A stretch of DNA of 64,000 nt from Bacillus sp. SA1-12 (lineage in GTDB: Bacteria > Bacillota > Bacilli > Bacillales > Bacillaceae), in the NCBI RefSeq assembly GCF_000981385.1, contig NZ_LATZ01000131.1, positions 124,001 to 188,000 of the forward strand, given 5' to 3'. The translations under genes were made by a program, and so were the position numbers. Positions within the stretch are counted from its first letter, which is position 1. Each line of letters starts with the position of its first letter. This document shows positions 52,241-61,089 of the stretch, piece after piece. Below the pieces are notes generated by a model. That model made no database searches. It was not told the DNA's origin and was given only the letters and a program-made list of their open reading frames with translations.

Positions 52241-53221
52241 TTATGAAAGTTTGTCAACACTATTTCGTAGAATGATGTCGAAATTTGAAACTGTTACTTT
52301 TTCAACCTCATCCCCATTCACTAATTTTATTAATTTTTTCGCTGCAAGGACCCCTGCTTCCTGATAGAAAAATTTAGCAGTTGTAATGCCAGGATGAATA
52401 ATCTCTGTTATCTCATAGCCGCCAAATCCAGTAATGGAAACATCTCCCGGGATTTGTAAACCCTCCATCTGTGCTGCTTTTAATACACCTAATGCAATAT
52501 TATCGGTTGCACAAACAAATATTGAAGGGTTATAGGCCGCTAAGATATCGGGAACCATCCTAATGGCTTCTTTCAAATTGAAGCTTGTTTCAAAATAATT
52601 GACCTCGCAATCTTTTGCTTCCTGAACAGCTTTTTGAAAGCCGAGCTTTCGTTTGACTCCAACCGCGATATCCTTTTCCGTTACGCCGAGATAAGCAATT
52701 TTTCGATGTCCTTGATTAAGGACATATCGGCCTATTTCAAAGCCTGCTGCTTCATCATTATGAATTAAGCTATAGCAATGCTCATGCTGCTGTCCAACTA
52801 ATAATACCGGAACATCTATTTTTTGGAATGCCTCTAAATGTTCGCCGGTTATTTGTGTAGCTAGCAAGATGATTCCTGCTATTTTTTGATTGGCTAAACT
52901 ATATATACTTTCAATCTCGCGTTCTAAGTTTTGACTTGTATTGGATATTAATAGCTGGTAGTTTTGATCGCGCAGCTCTTCATCAATTCCGATTAATGTC
53001 TGTGATGTTGCATACGAATTAAGCCTAGGAACAATCGTACCGATAATATTCGTCTTTTTGGCTTTCAAGCTTCGTGCAAAAGTATTTGGAATATAGCCTG
53101 TTTCTTTAATGACACGTTCTATTTTTAATTTTGTTATTTCTCCCACCGAACCGCCGTTTAAATATCTTGATACGGTACTTTTGGCAACGCCTGCAAGTTT
53201 TGCTATTTCCGCTATTGTCAT
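52241..53221 (-). CDS. LacI family sucrose operon repressor
   Basis: This 326-residue regulator starts MTIAEIAKLAGVAKSTVSRY, a LacI helix-turn-helix, followed by the hinge helix (PNTFARSLKAKKT) and a periplasmic-binding-like ligand domain. Palindromic operators lie between it and sacP in the same direction. The probable inducer is fructose or a phosphorylated sugar. The ATG at 53221 is chosen to begin the HTH; GGAG is 11 bases upstream, slightly far. B. subtilis uses antiterminators for sac genes, so this is a different regulatory type. Confidence 0.88.
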   Translation of the reverse strand: MTIAEIAKLAGVAKSTVSRYLNGGSVGEITKLKIERVIKETGYIPNTFARSLKAKKTNIIGTIVPRLNSYATSQTLIGIDEELRDQNYQLLISNTSQNLEREIESIYSLANQKIAGIILLATQITGEHLEAFQKIDVPVLLVGQQHEHCYSLIHNDEAAGFEIGRYVLNQGHRKIAYLGVTEKDIAVGVKRKLGFQKAVQEAKDCEVNYFETSFNLKEAIRMVPDILAAYNPSIFVCATDNIALGVLKAAQMEGLQIPGDVSITGFGGYEITEIIHPGITTAKFFYQEAGVLAAKKLIKLVNGDEVEKVTVSNFDIILRNSVDKLS

Positions 53222-53329
53222 TTTCTTCACAACTCCGTTATTTTGCTCGTTACCAAGAAGTATACACGAAAACATTTGGCAGAATAACTCATTTTGTAAA
53301 AATTGGCCGATGTAAATAACTTATTTCAA

Positions 53330-53475
53330 GAAAAAAAGCGCAAGTGCCTTGAACACCCTAGGGCAAATAAGCCAGAATAAAATAGAAAGCGTTTTTTGCC
53401 TTCAATTTCATTTTAGCTAGACCATAAAGGGGCTAGGCGCTGGGTCTTGATTGTGGACACTTATCCAAAGTACAG
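53330..53475 (+). repeat. Dispersed repeat family 1, copy f
   Basis: AAAAAGCGCAAGTGCCTTGAA at the left; a central stem pairing AATAAAATAGAAAGC (53377-53390 region) with GCCTTCAATTTCATTTT; right end GGGGCTAGGCGCTGGGTC. It sits between the aspartokinase 3' end and the LacI gene start. Confidence 0.7.
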
Positions 53476-53499
53476 AGATTTGATAGTTCTTAATCCTTA

Positions 53500-53577
53500 A
53501 GAAAGGGTCAATCTCCAAAAGTAAGATTAAAAGGTTTTATCTTACTTTTGTTGATCAGACCCTTTTCTGATACGTCT
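53500..53577. repeat. Family 3 hairpin, copy c, terminator of aspartokinase
   Basis: AAAGGGTCAATC...AAAAGTAAGAT pairs with ATCTTACTTTTG...GATCAGACCCTTT over more than 20 bp. It starts 24 bp after the aspartokinase stop. Both strands end T-rich. Confidence 0.8.
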
Positions 53578-53600
53578 TTATCTAAATAACCACTAGAAGC

Positions 53601-54962
53601 TTAAACAAGTACTGCAACAAAGAATTCATTATATAATGCTTGTACAGCGCTGTTTTCTTGCGGCTCTTTTACGCCAAACATCATACTTACCTCTGAAGAG
53701 CCTTGGTTGATCATTTCGATATTTACCCCGGCATTTGCAAGTGCTTTAGAAGCACGTGCTGTAGTACCTACATTATGGCGCATACCTTCCCCAACAACCA
53801 TGATCAAAGCAAGATTGTGTTCGATAATGACCTCATCTGCTTGTAATTCAGTCATAATTCGGTCGGTTATCTTTTCTTCAATCTCTTTATCCATTTGATT
53901 TTGTCGTAAGATAACAGTTACATCATCAATACCAGATGGAACATGCTCATAAGTTAAACCGTAATCCTCAAGGATTTGCAGGAGCTTACGACCAAAGCCG
54001 ATTTCCCTGTTCATCAAATATTTACTGACATAAATGCTGCAGAAACCTTTATCACTAGCGATTCCTATGACCGGTCCATTTGTATTTGCCCGCTCATTAA
54101 CAATTCTTGTACCTGGTGCCGATGGATTGTTGGTATTCTTTACATTCACAGGGATACCGGCACGGAATGCAGGGATTAACGCCTCATCATGGAATACAGA
54201 AAAGCCTGCATAAGATAACTCACGCATTTCACGATATGTTAATTCCTTAATTTCCTTTGGGTTTTCCACAATATTAGGATTTACTGAGTAAACGGCATCA
54301 ACATCTGTAAAGTTTTCATATAGATCAGCTTTCATTCCGTTTGCTAGGATGGAGCCTGTAATGTCTGATCCGCTTCTTGAGAACGTTAAAACCTCTCCGC
54401 TTTTGCTATAGCCAAAAAATCCGGGGAATACAATAATTCCTGAACGATCACGCAACCTATACAAATTTTCATATGACTCTGGCAATACTTGTGCATTTCC
54501 AGGCTCGTCTGATACTAATAGGCCTGCTTCCTTTGGACTGACATATTGTGCATCCACACCGCTATGCTGGAAGTAAGCGGCAATCAGCTTTGCGTTATTA
54601 TCCTCGCCGCTTGCTTTAACTGCATCTAAAAAACTTTCCGGTTTGCTTTTATCTCCATTTAAAAGATCTTTTAAATCCTTTGAAATAGTTTCAACAATAT
54701 CTGAAGAAATCTCTAATTCTCTGGCAATGCTGGCATATCGTTCAATGATTGTGTCAAACACATCTTCAGCAGATTCATTTGCTAAATGCTTTTCCGCACA
54801 TTCTATAAGCAAGTCCGTTACTTTAATATCATCAGAATAACGTTTCCCTGGAGCAGAGACAACGACAGCCTTTCTTTCTGGGTCTGAAACTACGATTTCC
54901 AATACTTTTTTAAGCTGTTCTCCTGAGGCTAAGGAGGAACCGCCAAACTTTACGACCTTCAT
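53601..54962 (-). CDS. thrD: Aspartate kinase, class III (ThrD/YclM type)
   Basis: This 453-residue monofunctional aspartokinase catalyses the first step to lysine, threonine and methionine. KFGGSSLASGEQ (about 5-16) is the nucleotide/substrate site, and GRSGSDITGSILA appears as FSRSGSDITGSILA. The C-terminus has two ACT domains (about 300-453) for feedback control. Length and sequence fit B. subtilis YclM (aspartokinase III). The ATG at 54962 has GGAG eight bases upstream; the GTG two codons earlier is too close. No lysine riboswitch was seen upstream. Confidence 0.9.
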   Translation of the reverse strand: MKVVKFGGSSLASGEQLKKVLEIVVSDPERKAVVVSAPGKRYSDDIKVTDLLIECAEKHLANESAEDVFDTIIERYASIARELEISSDIVETISKDLKDLLNGDKSKPESFLDAVKASGEDNNAKLIAAYFQHSGVDAQYVSPKEAGLLVSDEPGNAQVLPESYENLYRLRDRSGIIVFPGFFGYSKSGEVLTFSRSGSDITGSILANGMKADLYENFTDVDAVYSVNPNIVENPKEIKELTYREMRELSYAGFSVFHDEALIPAFRAGIPVNVKNTNNPSAPGTRIVNERANTNGPVIGIASDKGFCSIYVSKYLMNREIGFGRKLLQILEDYGLTYEHVPSGIDDVTVILRQNQMDKEIEEKITDRIMTELQADEVIIEHNLALIMVVGEGMRHNVGTTARASKALANAGVNIEMINQGSSEVSMMFGVKEPQENSAVQALYNEFFVAVLV

Positions 54963-55050
54963 GTCCACATCTCCTACTATTTATAATTTTCAGTCAAATT
55001 TTAGTTTTTATTATCGCTTGTTTTTAGTAAATAATCAAGAGTTTTCTTTT

Positions 55051-55074
55051 CTATAAAAACAATTGTTTTTATAG
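55051..55074. promoter_or_regulatory. Perfect 24 bp palindrome upstream of aspartokinase
   Basis: CTATAAAAACAA followed directly by TTGTTTTTATAG is an exact palindrome about 90 bp upstream of the aspartokinase start. It is A/T rich without the T tail of a terminator, so an operator for a dimeric regulator is more likely. The regulator is unknown. Confidence 0.5.
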
Positions 55075-55099
55075 AGAGGACAAACGATGTGATTTTTGC

Positions 55100-55131
55100 C
55101 AAATAAGAAGGAGACTAACCCTGCAGTCTCC
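55100..55131 (-). terminator. Terminator of the amino-acid importer operon
   Basis: GGAGACT (55110-55116)/AGTCTCC (55125-55131); minus strand continues TTCTTATTTGG. Confidence 0.75.
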
Positions 55132-55184
55132 CATCTTCTATAGCCTATACTCAATTTACTAAAAAATAGTAAGTAAACGATCTG

Positions 55185-55907
55185 TTATAATACCTTGCTT
55201 AAGAAAGCTTTCGTTCTTTCATGCTGCGGTTGGTCAAATAGCTGTTTCGGTTCATTTTCCTCTATAATATATCCACCATCCATAAAAATTACGCGGTCTC
55301 CAACTTCTTTTGCAAAACCCATTTCATGCGTGACAACTACCATTGTCATACCTTCCTTGGCCAGCTGCTTCATTACCTCTAAAACTTCACCGACCATTTC
55401 AGGATCTAAAGCTGACGTAGGTTCGTCAAATAACATGATTTTTGGCTCCATCGCTAATGCCCTTGCTATTGCAACCCGCTGTTTTTGTCCCCCGGATAAT
55501 GAGCTAGGATAGGCATGTGCCTTTTCCTCCAGGCCAACCTTTTTTAAAAGCATCATTCCTTTTTCTTTTGCTTGCTTTGCACTTATTTTTTTTACTTTTA
55601 TAGGAGCTAATGTAATATTTTCAAGGACTGTTTTATGCGGGAACAAATTGAATTGCTGAAACACCATCCCGACTTCTTCACGGATCTTATTAATATCTGT
55701 CTTCTTATCTGTCAGATCGCTGCCATTCAATGTAACCTGACCGCCTGTTATCGATTCTAGCAAATTCAAACAGCGTAAAAATGTTGATTTACCCGAGCCT
55801 GATGGTCCAATTACCACCACAACCTCTTGCGGCTTAATTTGTACATTGATATCCTTTAATACTTCGTTTGAACCAAATGATTTTTTTAATCGTTGAACAG
55901 TTATCAT
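55185..55907 (-). CDS. Polar amino acid ABC importer, ATP-binding protein
   Basis: This 240-residue ATPase of the GlnQ/HisP type has Walker [10 protein letters not shown] (about 34-42), signature LSGGQKQR, Walker [15 protein letters not shown] and switch His in VTHEM. It powers amino acid uptake with the permease, whose gene it overlaps by 4 bp (ATGA). The substrate cannot be deduced; glutamine, arginine or cystine are typical of the family. It is last in the operon. Confidence 0.92.
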   Translation of the reverse strand: MITVQRLKKSFGSNEVLKDINVQIKPQEVVVVIGPSGSGKSTFLRCLNLLESITGGQVTLNGSDLTDKKTDINKIREEVGMVFQQFNLFPHKTVLENITLAPIKVKKISAKQAKEKGMMLLKKVGLEEKAHAYPSSLSGGQKQRVAIARALAMEPKIMLFDEPTSALDPEMVGEVLEVMKQLAKEGMTMVVVTHEMGFAKEVGDRVIFMDGGYIIEENEPKQLFDQPQHERTKAFLSKVL

Positions 55908-56560
55908 TCTGTCTTCAGCCTTCTTTCAAGTAGATTCAGCAGGAAGCTAAGCGATAGTGTAAGGATTAAATAAATCAATGCAACCGTTAAGTATGGTTCC
56001 CATACACGATAGTATTGACTTGACATCGCACGGCCCCAATACATAATCTCTGGAGCCGCAACAACAGATACTAAAGAGGAATCCTTTATTAAAACAATGA
56101 ACTCATTGCCAAACGGAGGAATCATTCTTTTTATGGCTTGAGGCAAAATAACATACCTCATTGCTTGAAAATGATTCATACCCAGTGAGCGCGCTGCTTC
56201 CATTTGCCCGCGATCAATCGATTGAATGCCCCCTCGAAAAATTTCGGCAATATAAGCAGCAGCATTTAAGGAAAGTGCAATAATTCCGGCTGCTATTCCA
56301 TTTGTTTCACCTGTAAATAGGGGCACTACACCAAAATGAACTATCAATATTTGTACAAATAACGGCGTTCCGCGAAAGAACGTAATATACCAATTAAAGG
56401 GAAGTGCCAACCATTTATTCTGCATCATTTTCCCAAGCCCGATTCCTAGCCCGAGAATCATGCCGAGGATTATCCCCGCGAGTGATAAGCCAATTGTTAG
56501 CAGCATCCCTTTTATTAAAAACGGAGCATATTCAATAATAATATCAAAGCGAAAATCCAT
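55904..56560 (-). CDS. Polar amino acid ABC importer, permease
   Basis: This 218-residue permease has five predicted helices and the EAA-type loop [20 protein letters not shown] (about 139-158) that contacts the ATPase. The HisM/GlnP signature [13 protein letters not shown] is present. The start MDFRFDI at 56560 is preferred over an upstream in-frame ATG located in repeat DNA; GGGGATAGGAAG lies upstream. A single permease gene implies a homodimer. It is separated from the binding protein gene by 458 bp of repeats. Confidence 0.9.
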   Translation of the reverse strand: MDFRFDIIIEYAPFLIKGMLLTIGLSLAGIILGMILGLGIGLGKMMQNKWLALPFNWYITFFRGTPLFVQILIVHFGVVPLFTGETNGIAAGIIALSLNAAAYIAEIFRGGIQSIDRGQMEAARSLGMNHFQAMRYVILPQAIKRMIPPFGNEFIVLIKDSSLVSVVAAPEIMYWGRAMSSQYYRVWEPYLTVALIYLILTLSLSFLLNLLERRLKTE

Positions 56561-56574
56561 CTTCCTATCCCCCA

Positions 56575-56700
56575 TAAGAAAAGCGCAAGCACCTTGACTA
56601 GCCTCAGGCAAATAAGACGCTCAAGAATAGAAGACGTTTTTTGTCTTCAATTCCTAAGTGGCTAGGCGGTAGAGCTAGACACCAAAATTAAGTATAAAAA
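56575..56700 (+). repeat. Dispersed repeat family 1, copy g
   Basis: AAGAAAAGCGCAAGCACCTT; central stem with GAATAGAAGACG and TGTCTTCAATTC; right end GGCTAGGCGGTAGAGCTAGACACC. It lies inside the amino acid importer operon and abuts the permease ribosome binding site. Confidence 0.78.
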
Positions 56701-56755
56701 GTTATACTTTCTTTTCTCCTAAAAAATTGCGCAGCACCTTTTCTAAGATGATACG

Positions 56756-57021
56756 CAATCATTTTCCCATTTCCCTCTCATAACGGGTTGTAATAAGACT
56801 GCCCGTAACGATCTGATAAATTTCACTACCTTTCAGTTGGGTTACCCCTCAACTGAATGAAGTCTCACTTTATCCCATCATAACGGGCAGTAAGGCCAGC
56901 ACCTTTTAGATTCTGATTTCATAAAATTTCAAAGAAGGTAGTGATAACTGCCCGTAATGATCCGATAAGTTTCACTACCTTTCAGTTGGGTTACCCCTCA
57001 ACTGAATGAAGTCTCACTTTA
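56756..57021 (-). repeat. Dispersed repeat family 2, two tandem units starting at the binding protein stop codon
   Basis: Read on the minus strand: TAAAGTGAGACTTC (the TAA is the stop of the gene at 57019), hairpin TTCAGTTGAGGGG/CCCAACTGAA, GTGAAACTTATCGGATC, ATTACGGGCAGTTATCACTACC, a variable part, ACTGCCCGTTATGATGGG. The whole block then repeats from a second TAAAGTGAGACTTC. The hairpin differs from copy a but remains complementary. Confidence 0.85.
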
Positions 57022-57840
57022 CTGTTGTGCCTTTAAGTTTTCAACATCCGGATCAGAACCGAACCATTCATTATAAATTTCAGTATATTTCCCGTTGTCT
57101 AATATTTTGTTAATGGCCTCATCAAACTCTGCCTTTAATTCACTGTCTTTAGGAAACATTAATCCGTAGTATTCAGCAGCAAAACTATCGGCATCTTCTA
57201 CCACCTTTAACTTTTTATCTGGATTATTTTTCACATATTCTTCAACAACCGTATTATCTGCAACTACAGCTTCTGCACCGCCGCTATTTAACTCCATAAT
57301 AGCTAAGTTATTATTCTCAAACTTTTTAACATCAGGATTATTTTTTCCTACTATACTATCAACTGCTTCTTGACCTGTTGTACCTGTTTGTACTGCAATG
57401 ACTTTACCCTTTAAGTCTTCAGCAGATTTTATGTCACTGCCCTCAGGGACTAAAATTTTATTTGTTGATAGGAAATATGGTACCGAAAAATCATATGTTT
57501 GCTTGCGATCATCGTTTATGGTTATCGCAGATAAGCCAATGTCTGCAATCTTATCTTTTACTTCAACGAATAATGGGTCCCAGCCAACGTTTACTACTTC
57601 TACTTCATAGCCGGCCTCTTTTGCAACAGCATTGATAAAATCAATATCGAATCCAACTACTTCACCCTTGTCCTGATATTCAAAAGGTGCATAATTGGCT
57701 TCTGTTACAACTCTAAGTTTTTCCTTAGCTTTTCCAGTATCATCTGATTCCCCTCCAGAAGTCTCCTGGCTTGTTCCACAAGCAGCTAAAACCATCATCA
57801 TGGCAATAGCCATTATTAAAGAAAATATCCCTTTTTTCAT
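57019..57840 (-). CDS. Polar amino acid ABC importer, substrate-binding lipoprotein
   Basis: This 273-residue lipoprotein (lipobox VLAACG, Cys about 21) has the GlnH/FliY-type fold: LRVVTEANYAPFEY (about 42-55), GFDIDFINAVAKE, and DIGLSAITIND with residues that hold the amino acid's charged groups. It delivers substrate to the permease encoded 458 bp downstream. AAGGGGG precedes the ATG. The stop codon is the first triplet of a family 2 repeat. A CodY-like box overlaps its probable promoter. Confidence 0.91.
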   Translation of the reverse strand: MKKGIFSLIMAIAMMMVLAACGTSQETSGGESDDTGKAKEKLRVVTEANYAPFEYQDKGEVVGFDIDFINAVAKEAGYEVEVVNVGWDPLFVEVKDKIADIGLSAITINDDRKQTYDFSVPYFLSTNKILVPEGSDIKSAEDLKGKVIAVQTGTTGQEAVDSIVGKNNPDVKKFENNNLAIMELNSGGAEAVVADNTVVEEYVKNNPDKKLKVVEDADSFAAEYYGLMFPKDSELKAEFDEAINKILDNGKYTEIYNEWFGSDPDVENLKAQQ

Positions 57841-58237
57841 CTTTAATTCCCCCTTAATCCCCCTATAATAAGATAATTCAGAAAACTCAAGTTGCTATGT
57901 AGCCATATAATTATTTATCCAAATAAAAAAGCATATAAACATTTTTAAACTATGACTACCTTTTTCTCTTTTATAGATATAAGATATGCATGTATGAAGT
58001 ATATCAGTATATGTATTTAAATACAATAGTATGTATAAAAAACTTTTATTAGAATAGAATTTATTTTCAATTTATTTAATAACAAACCCCATTTTTCCTT
58101 ATATTTTATGTTTTTACAAAAATCTGTCAACCAATTTGTAAGATACAATGACAAGAATTACCTTTTTAAATTATGAATCTCAACTTATAAAATTCGTTAT
58201 ATTTATGCACTTTCGTTCTGTATATTTACATCACAAT
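57841..58237. other. A/T-rich upstream region of the amino-acid importer
   Basis: No gene seen. It contains the promoter at its left end; the remaining 340 bp is strongly A/T-rich with scattered TATA-like motifs. No T-box or other riboswitch core was recognised. Confidence 0.4.
57862..57890 (-). promoter_or_regulatory. Candidate promoter with CodY-like box
   Basis: On the minus strand TTGAGT and TATAGG are 17 bp apart. AGTTTTCTGAATTAT (57873-57887), overlapping the -35, matches 11 of 15 positions of the CodY box AATTTTCWGAAAATT. Control by CodY is plausible for an amino acid importer, but weakly supported. Confidence 0.35.
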
Positions 58238-58291
58238 AAAAGAATGAGGCTGCCTCAGGAAGGATAAAAACCATTTGAGACAGCCTTATTC
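58238..58291 (-). terminator. Terminator of the riboswitch-controlled importer operon
   Basis: GAATGAGGCTGCCTCA (58242-58257) pairs, with two mismatches or G-U, with TGAGACAGCCTTATTC (58276-58291); the minus strand ends CATTCTTTTATTG. Confidence 0.82.
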
Positions 58292-59293
58292 TTATTTTTG
58301 TTTATAGTAAGTAAGAGCAAGTGCAAATGCTAGAACGGTACCTTTTACAATATCCATTGCATAGTAAGGAACCGACATCATGACAAGTCCATTTTGGAGG
58401 ATTCCTATCAATACAGCACCTATAAATGTGCCAAATGCATTTGGCTTCCCTGCTCCAAGCACTGAAAATCCAATAAATGCTGCTGCAACAGCATCCATTA
58501 AATATGGTGCTCCTGCATTAATTTCTGCCGTCATAACCCGGGAAGCTAATACAATGCCTCCTATTGCAGCAAACAATCCAGATAATAGATAAGCCGCTAC
58601 TTTATATTTATTAACAGGAATCCCTGACAGCCTTGCTGCTTCTATATTCCCCCCAATAACATACATATATCGTCCATGCTTTGTATAGGTAAGAAAAATA
58701 TGAACAACCGCAACCACAATGACCATAATGATGATGATCCATGGGACCTGTCCGATTTTTTCAAAAGCAGGGCTGATAAGTCCTGTTGAAAATGTTCCAT
58801 CAGGCATAACCATATTCTGTGAAATGGTTGCCCCTCTTGTGTATGTGAGGGCAATGCCTTGTACGATAAACATTGTTGCTAACGTGAGCAGCATATCAGG
58901 AACTTTTAATTTTACAATGATAAAAGAGTTTAATGCACCTACTATCAATGATGCCGCTACTGCAGAAAGGATCGCTATAAACGTGTTTTGAGAAAACCAG
59001 ACAAACATTGATATAACAATCGCATTTGATAAGGATGCCACAGATCCAACTGAAAGATCAAATCCGTTGACTGATAACGATATCGTAATACCAATCGCGA
59101 TAATGGTTACAATTGAAATGGAGCGTAAGATATTTATAAGATTATTGCCTTGGATAAACGTTGGATTTGATAAGGCAAATACAATAATAAGAATAAAGAT
59201 CGTTAAGATCGTTCCATACCTATATAAAAATTGAAAGAGATCAAATGGCCTTTTTGACGGAATATTTGCATGTACAGGATTTGACTGCTTCAT
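58292..59293 (-). CDS. Ribose-type ABC importer, permease
   Basis: This 333-residue permease of the RbsC/BPD_transp_2 type has about ten helices. NGFDLSVGSVASLSNAIV (about 55-72), MLLTLATMFIVQGIALTYTRG and GGNIEAARLSGIPVNKYKV (about 214-232) are family signatures, the last being the ATPase-contact loop. Only one permease gene is present, so a homodimer is expected. It is last in the operon, 2 bp after the ATPase gene. SAM-riboswitch control points to a sulfur-related substrate. Confidence 0.9.
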   Translation of the reverse strand: MKQSNPVHANIPSKRPFDLFQFLYRYGTILTIFILIIVFALSNPTFIQGNNLINILRSISIVTIIAIGITISLSVNGFDLSVGSVASLSNAIVISMFVWFSQNTFIAILSAVAASLIVGALNSFIIVKLKVPDMLLTLATMFIVQGIALTYTRGATISQNMVMPDGTFSTGLISPAFEKIGQVPWIIIIMVIVVAVVHIFLTYTKHGRYMYVIGGNIEAARLSGIPVNKYKVAAYLLSGLFAAIGGIVLASRVMTAEINAGAPYLMDAVAAAFIGFSVLGAGKPNAFGTFIGAVLIGILQNGLVMMSVPYYAMDIVKGTVLAFALALTYYKQK

Positions 59294-59295
59294 CC

Positions 59296-60801
59296 CTATT
59301 TGCCTCCTGTTGAATAAATTAATAGTTCTTCTTCGTTCGTTACATTTGTTTCTACTTCCTTAACAACTTGACCGTCGTATAAAACATAAACTCGATTTGT
59401 AATTCCAATAATCTCCGCAAGCTCGGAGGATGCATAAATGATTGCTTTTCCTCTTCTCGCCAAACCGCTGATCAATTCAAAGATATCTTTTTTAGCGCCA
59501 ACGTCGACTCCCTTTGTCGGCTCATCAAAGATATAAACATCAGCATCAGCAATTAGCCATTTACCGATCGCAATTTTTTGTTGATTTCCCCCCGAAAGAT
59601 TTTGAACAATTGCTTCCTCTGAAGGAGTTTTTATCCCAAGACTGTCAATCAGTTCTAACGCCTTCTGTTTCTCTGCTTTTCTGTTTAAGAAACTAAACGC
59701 CTTTGTAAAGGCACCTAAATTAGCTGATGTTAAGTTCGTGGCCACAGATTCTTTTACAAGAATCCCTTCTTTTCTTCTTTCCTCAGGCACTAAGGCAATT
59801 CCTTGCTTCACTGCTTGATATGGATCTGTTAATGAAAGCACCTTTCCATCAAGCTTAACTATACCTGTCTTTATCCTTGATTCTCCAAATAATGCTTTGC
59901 ATAATTCTGTTTTTCCAGCTCCAACTAATCCAGCAATCCCTACAATTTCACCCTTGTGGACAGTCATGGATATATCTCTTAGCTTACCGGCATCGCAAAG
60001 TGCATTGACCTCAAATAGCACGCCTCCTACTTGAACAGACTTCTGTGGGAATTGTTCTTGAAGCTCTCTTCCTAACATTAACTCTACAACTTTATTTGGT
60101 GTAAGTTGAGCAACAAACTCATGTGATACTAGCTTCCCGTTCCTCATAATCGTCATTTCATCACAGATTTCAAAAATTTCTGGGAGGCGATGGGAAATAA
60201 AGATAATCCCTACATTCTTATCTTTTAGCTCCCGAACAATGCGAAATAGTTCTTTTGTTTCTGAATGGCTAAGGGGTGCTGTTGGTTCATCTAAAATAAG
60301 AAACTTGCAATCTGTTGAAACCGTCCTGGCGATTAGCACCATTTGTTTTTCAGCCAATGACAGTTCACTAACTAATTTTTTTGTAGATACACGGATATTT
60401 AAGCTTTTTAAAATAGTTGCTGCTTGTTTATGAATCTCTGCCCATTTTATAAATTGCTTTTTTCCCATATCATTAACCGTTCTTGTCAGCATGATGTTTT
60501 CCCCAACTGTCAAATAAGGGATAAGGGCTGTATCAACCTCTTGATGAACAATTTGAATGCCATTCTCCTGTGCATCCTTTGGTGTTCTGATCTCAGTCTT
60601 TTTACCATCTATAATGATGCATCCTGTGTAATGGGCATATGCGCCTGATAATACCTTCATTAAAGTAGACTTCCCAGCTCCATTTGCTCCGATTAGGGCA
60701 TGGGCTGTACCAGCTTTCATCATAAAATTTACAGAATCCAGTGCCTTCACACCTGGAAATTCAATTGAGATATCCTTCATTTCTAAGATTGATTGATTCA
60801 A
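59296..60801 (-). CDS. Ribose-type ABC importer, double ATPase
   Basis: This 501-residue protein has two fused ATPase domains as in RbsA/MglA. Domain 1: GANGAGKST, LSLAEKQM, LILDEPTAPLS. Domain 2: GLVGAGKTE, LSGGNQQK, YIFDEPTKGVD. The first domain's signature is altered in the usual way for this family. The start is a TTG at 60801, preceded by GGAGGAGG; an upstream in-frame ATG would lie within a family 1 repeat. It lies 404 bp downstream of the binding protein gene, from which repeats separate it. Confidence 0.9.
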   Translation of the reverse strand: MNQSILEMKDISIEFPGVKALDSVNFMMKAGTAHALIGANGAGKSTLMKVLSGAYAHYTGCIIIDGKKTEIRTPKDAQENGIQIVHQEVDTALIPYLTVGENIMLTRTVNDMGKKQFIKWAEIHKQAATILKSLNIRVSTKKLVSELSLAEKQMVLIARTVSTDCKFLILDEPTAPLSHSETKELFRIVRELKDKNVGIIFISHRLPEIFEICDEMTIMRNGKLVSHEFVAQLTPNKVVELMLGRELQEQFPQKSVQVGGVLFEVNALCDAGKLRDISMTVHKGEIVGIAGLVGAGKTELCKALFGESRIKTGIVKLDGKVLSLTDPYQAVKQGIALVPEERRKEGILVKESVATNLTSANLGAFTKAFSFLNRKAEKQKALELIDSLGIKTPSEEAIVQNLSGGNQQKIAIGKWLIADADVYIFDEPTKGVDVGAKKDIFELISGLARRGKAIIYASSELAEIIGITNRVYVLYDGQVVKEVETNVTNEEELLIYSTGGK

Positions 60802-60820
60802 TTTGCTTTCCTCCTCCCTT

Positions 60821-60945
60821 TCAAAAGCGTAAGCGCCTCGAACAGCCCCGAAAAACATAAGACGAATTGGAATAGAAGGCGTTCTTTTCCTTCATTTCCA
60901 ATTTGGCTTATGACCTCGAGGGGCTAGGCGCTGGAGCTGGATGTC
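60821..60945 (+). repeat. Dispersed repeat family 1, copy h (best preserved)
   Basis: CAAAAGCGTAAGCGCCTCG; stem AATTGGAATAGAAGG (60865-60879) with CCTTCATTTCCAATT (60889-60903); GGCTTATGACCTCGAGGGGC; GGCGCTGGAGCTGGATGTC. It abuts the ATPase ribosome binding site within the importer operon. Confidence 0.82.
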
Positions 60946-60962
60946 TTATAGTCTCCTAAATC

Positions 60963-61072
60963 ACTAAGAAAACCGCAAGCGCCTTAAAGAACTAGACGAT
61001 GGCAGTCAAAAATGCTTCCTCATTCCCATGACTGCACTTGCACGTCCTGTGCTTCAGAACCAGACAAGAATT
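60963..61072 (+). repeat. Dispersed repeat family 1, copy i
   Basis: CTAAGAAAACCGCAAGCGCC at the left, then CCCATGACTGCACTTGCACG and TCCTGTGCTTCAGAACCAGAC at the right, as in copies b and d. Adjacent to copy h. Confidence 0.72.
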
Positions 61073-61089
61073 TTCCTCTTTTTCACCTT

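Noticed and set aside
53960-55184. Lysine riboswitch or T-box in front of aspartokinase
   Set aside because: The 220 bp upstream contain no recognisable aptamer core; only a palindrome and a neighbouring terminator are seen.
3431-61072. Family 1 repeats as CRISPR or insertion sequences
   Set aside because: They are dispersed singly, not in a spaced array, and none contains a transposase frame.
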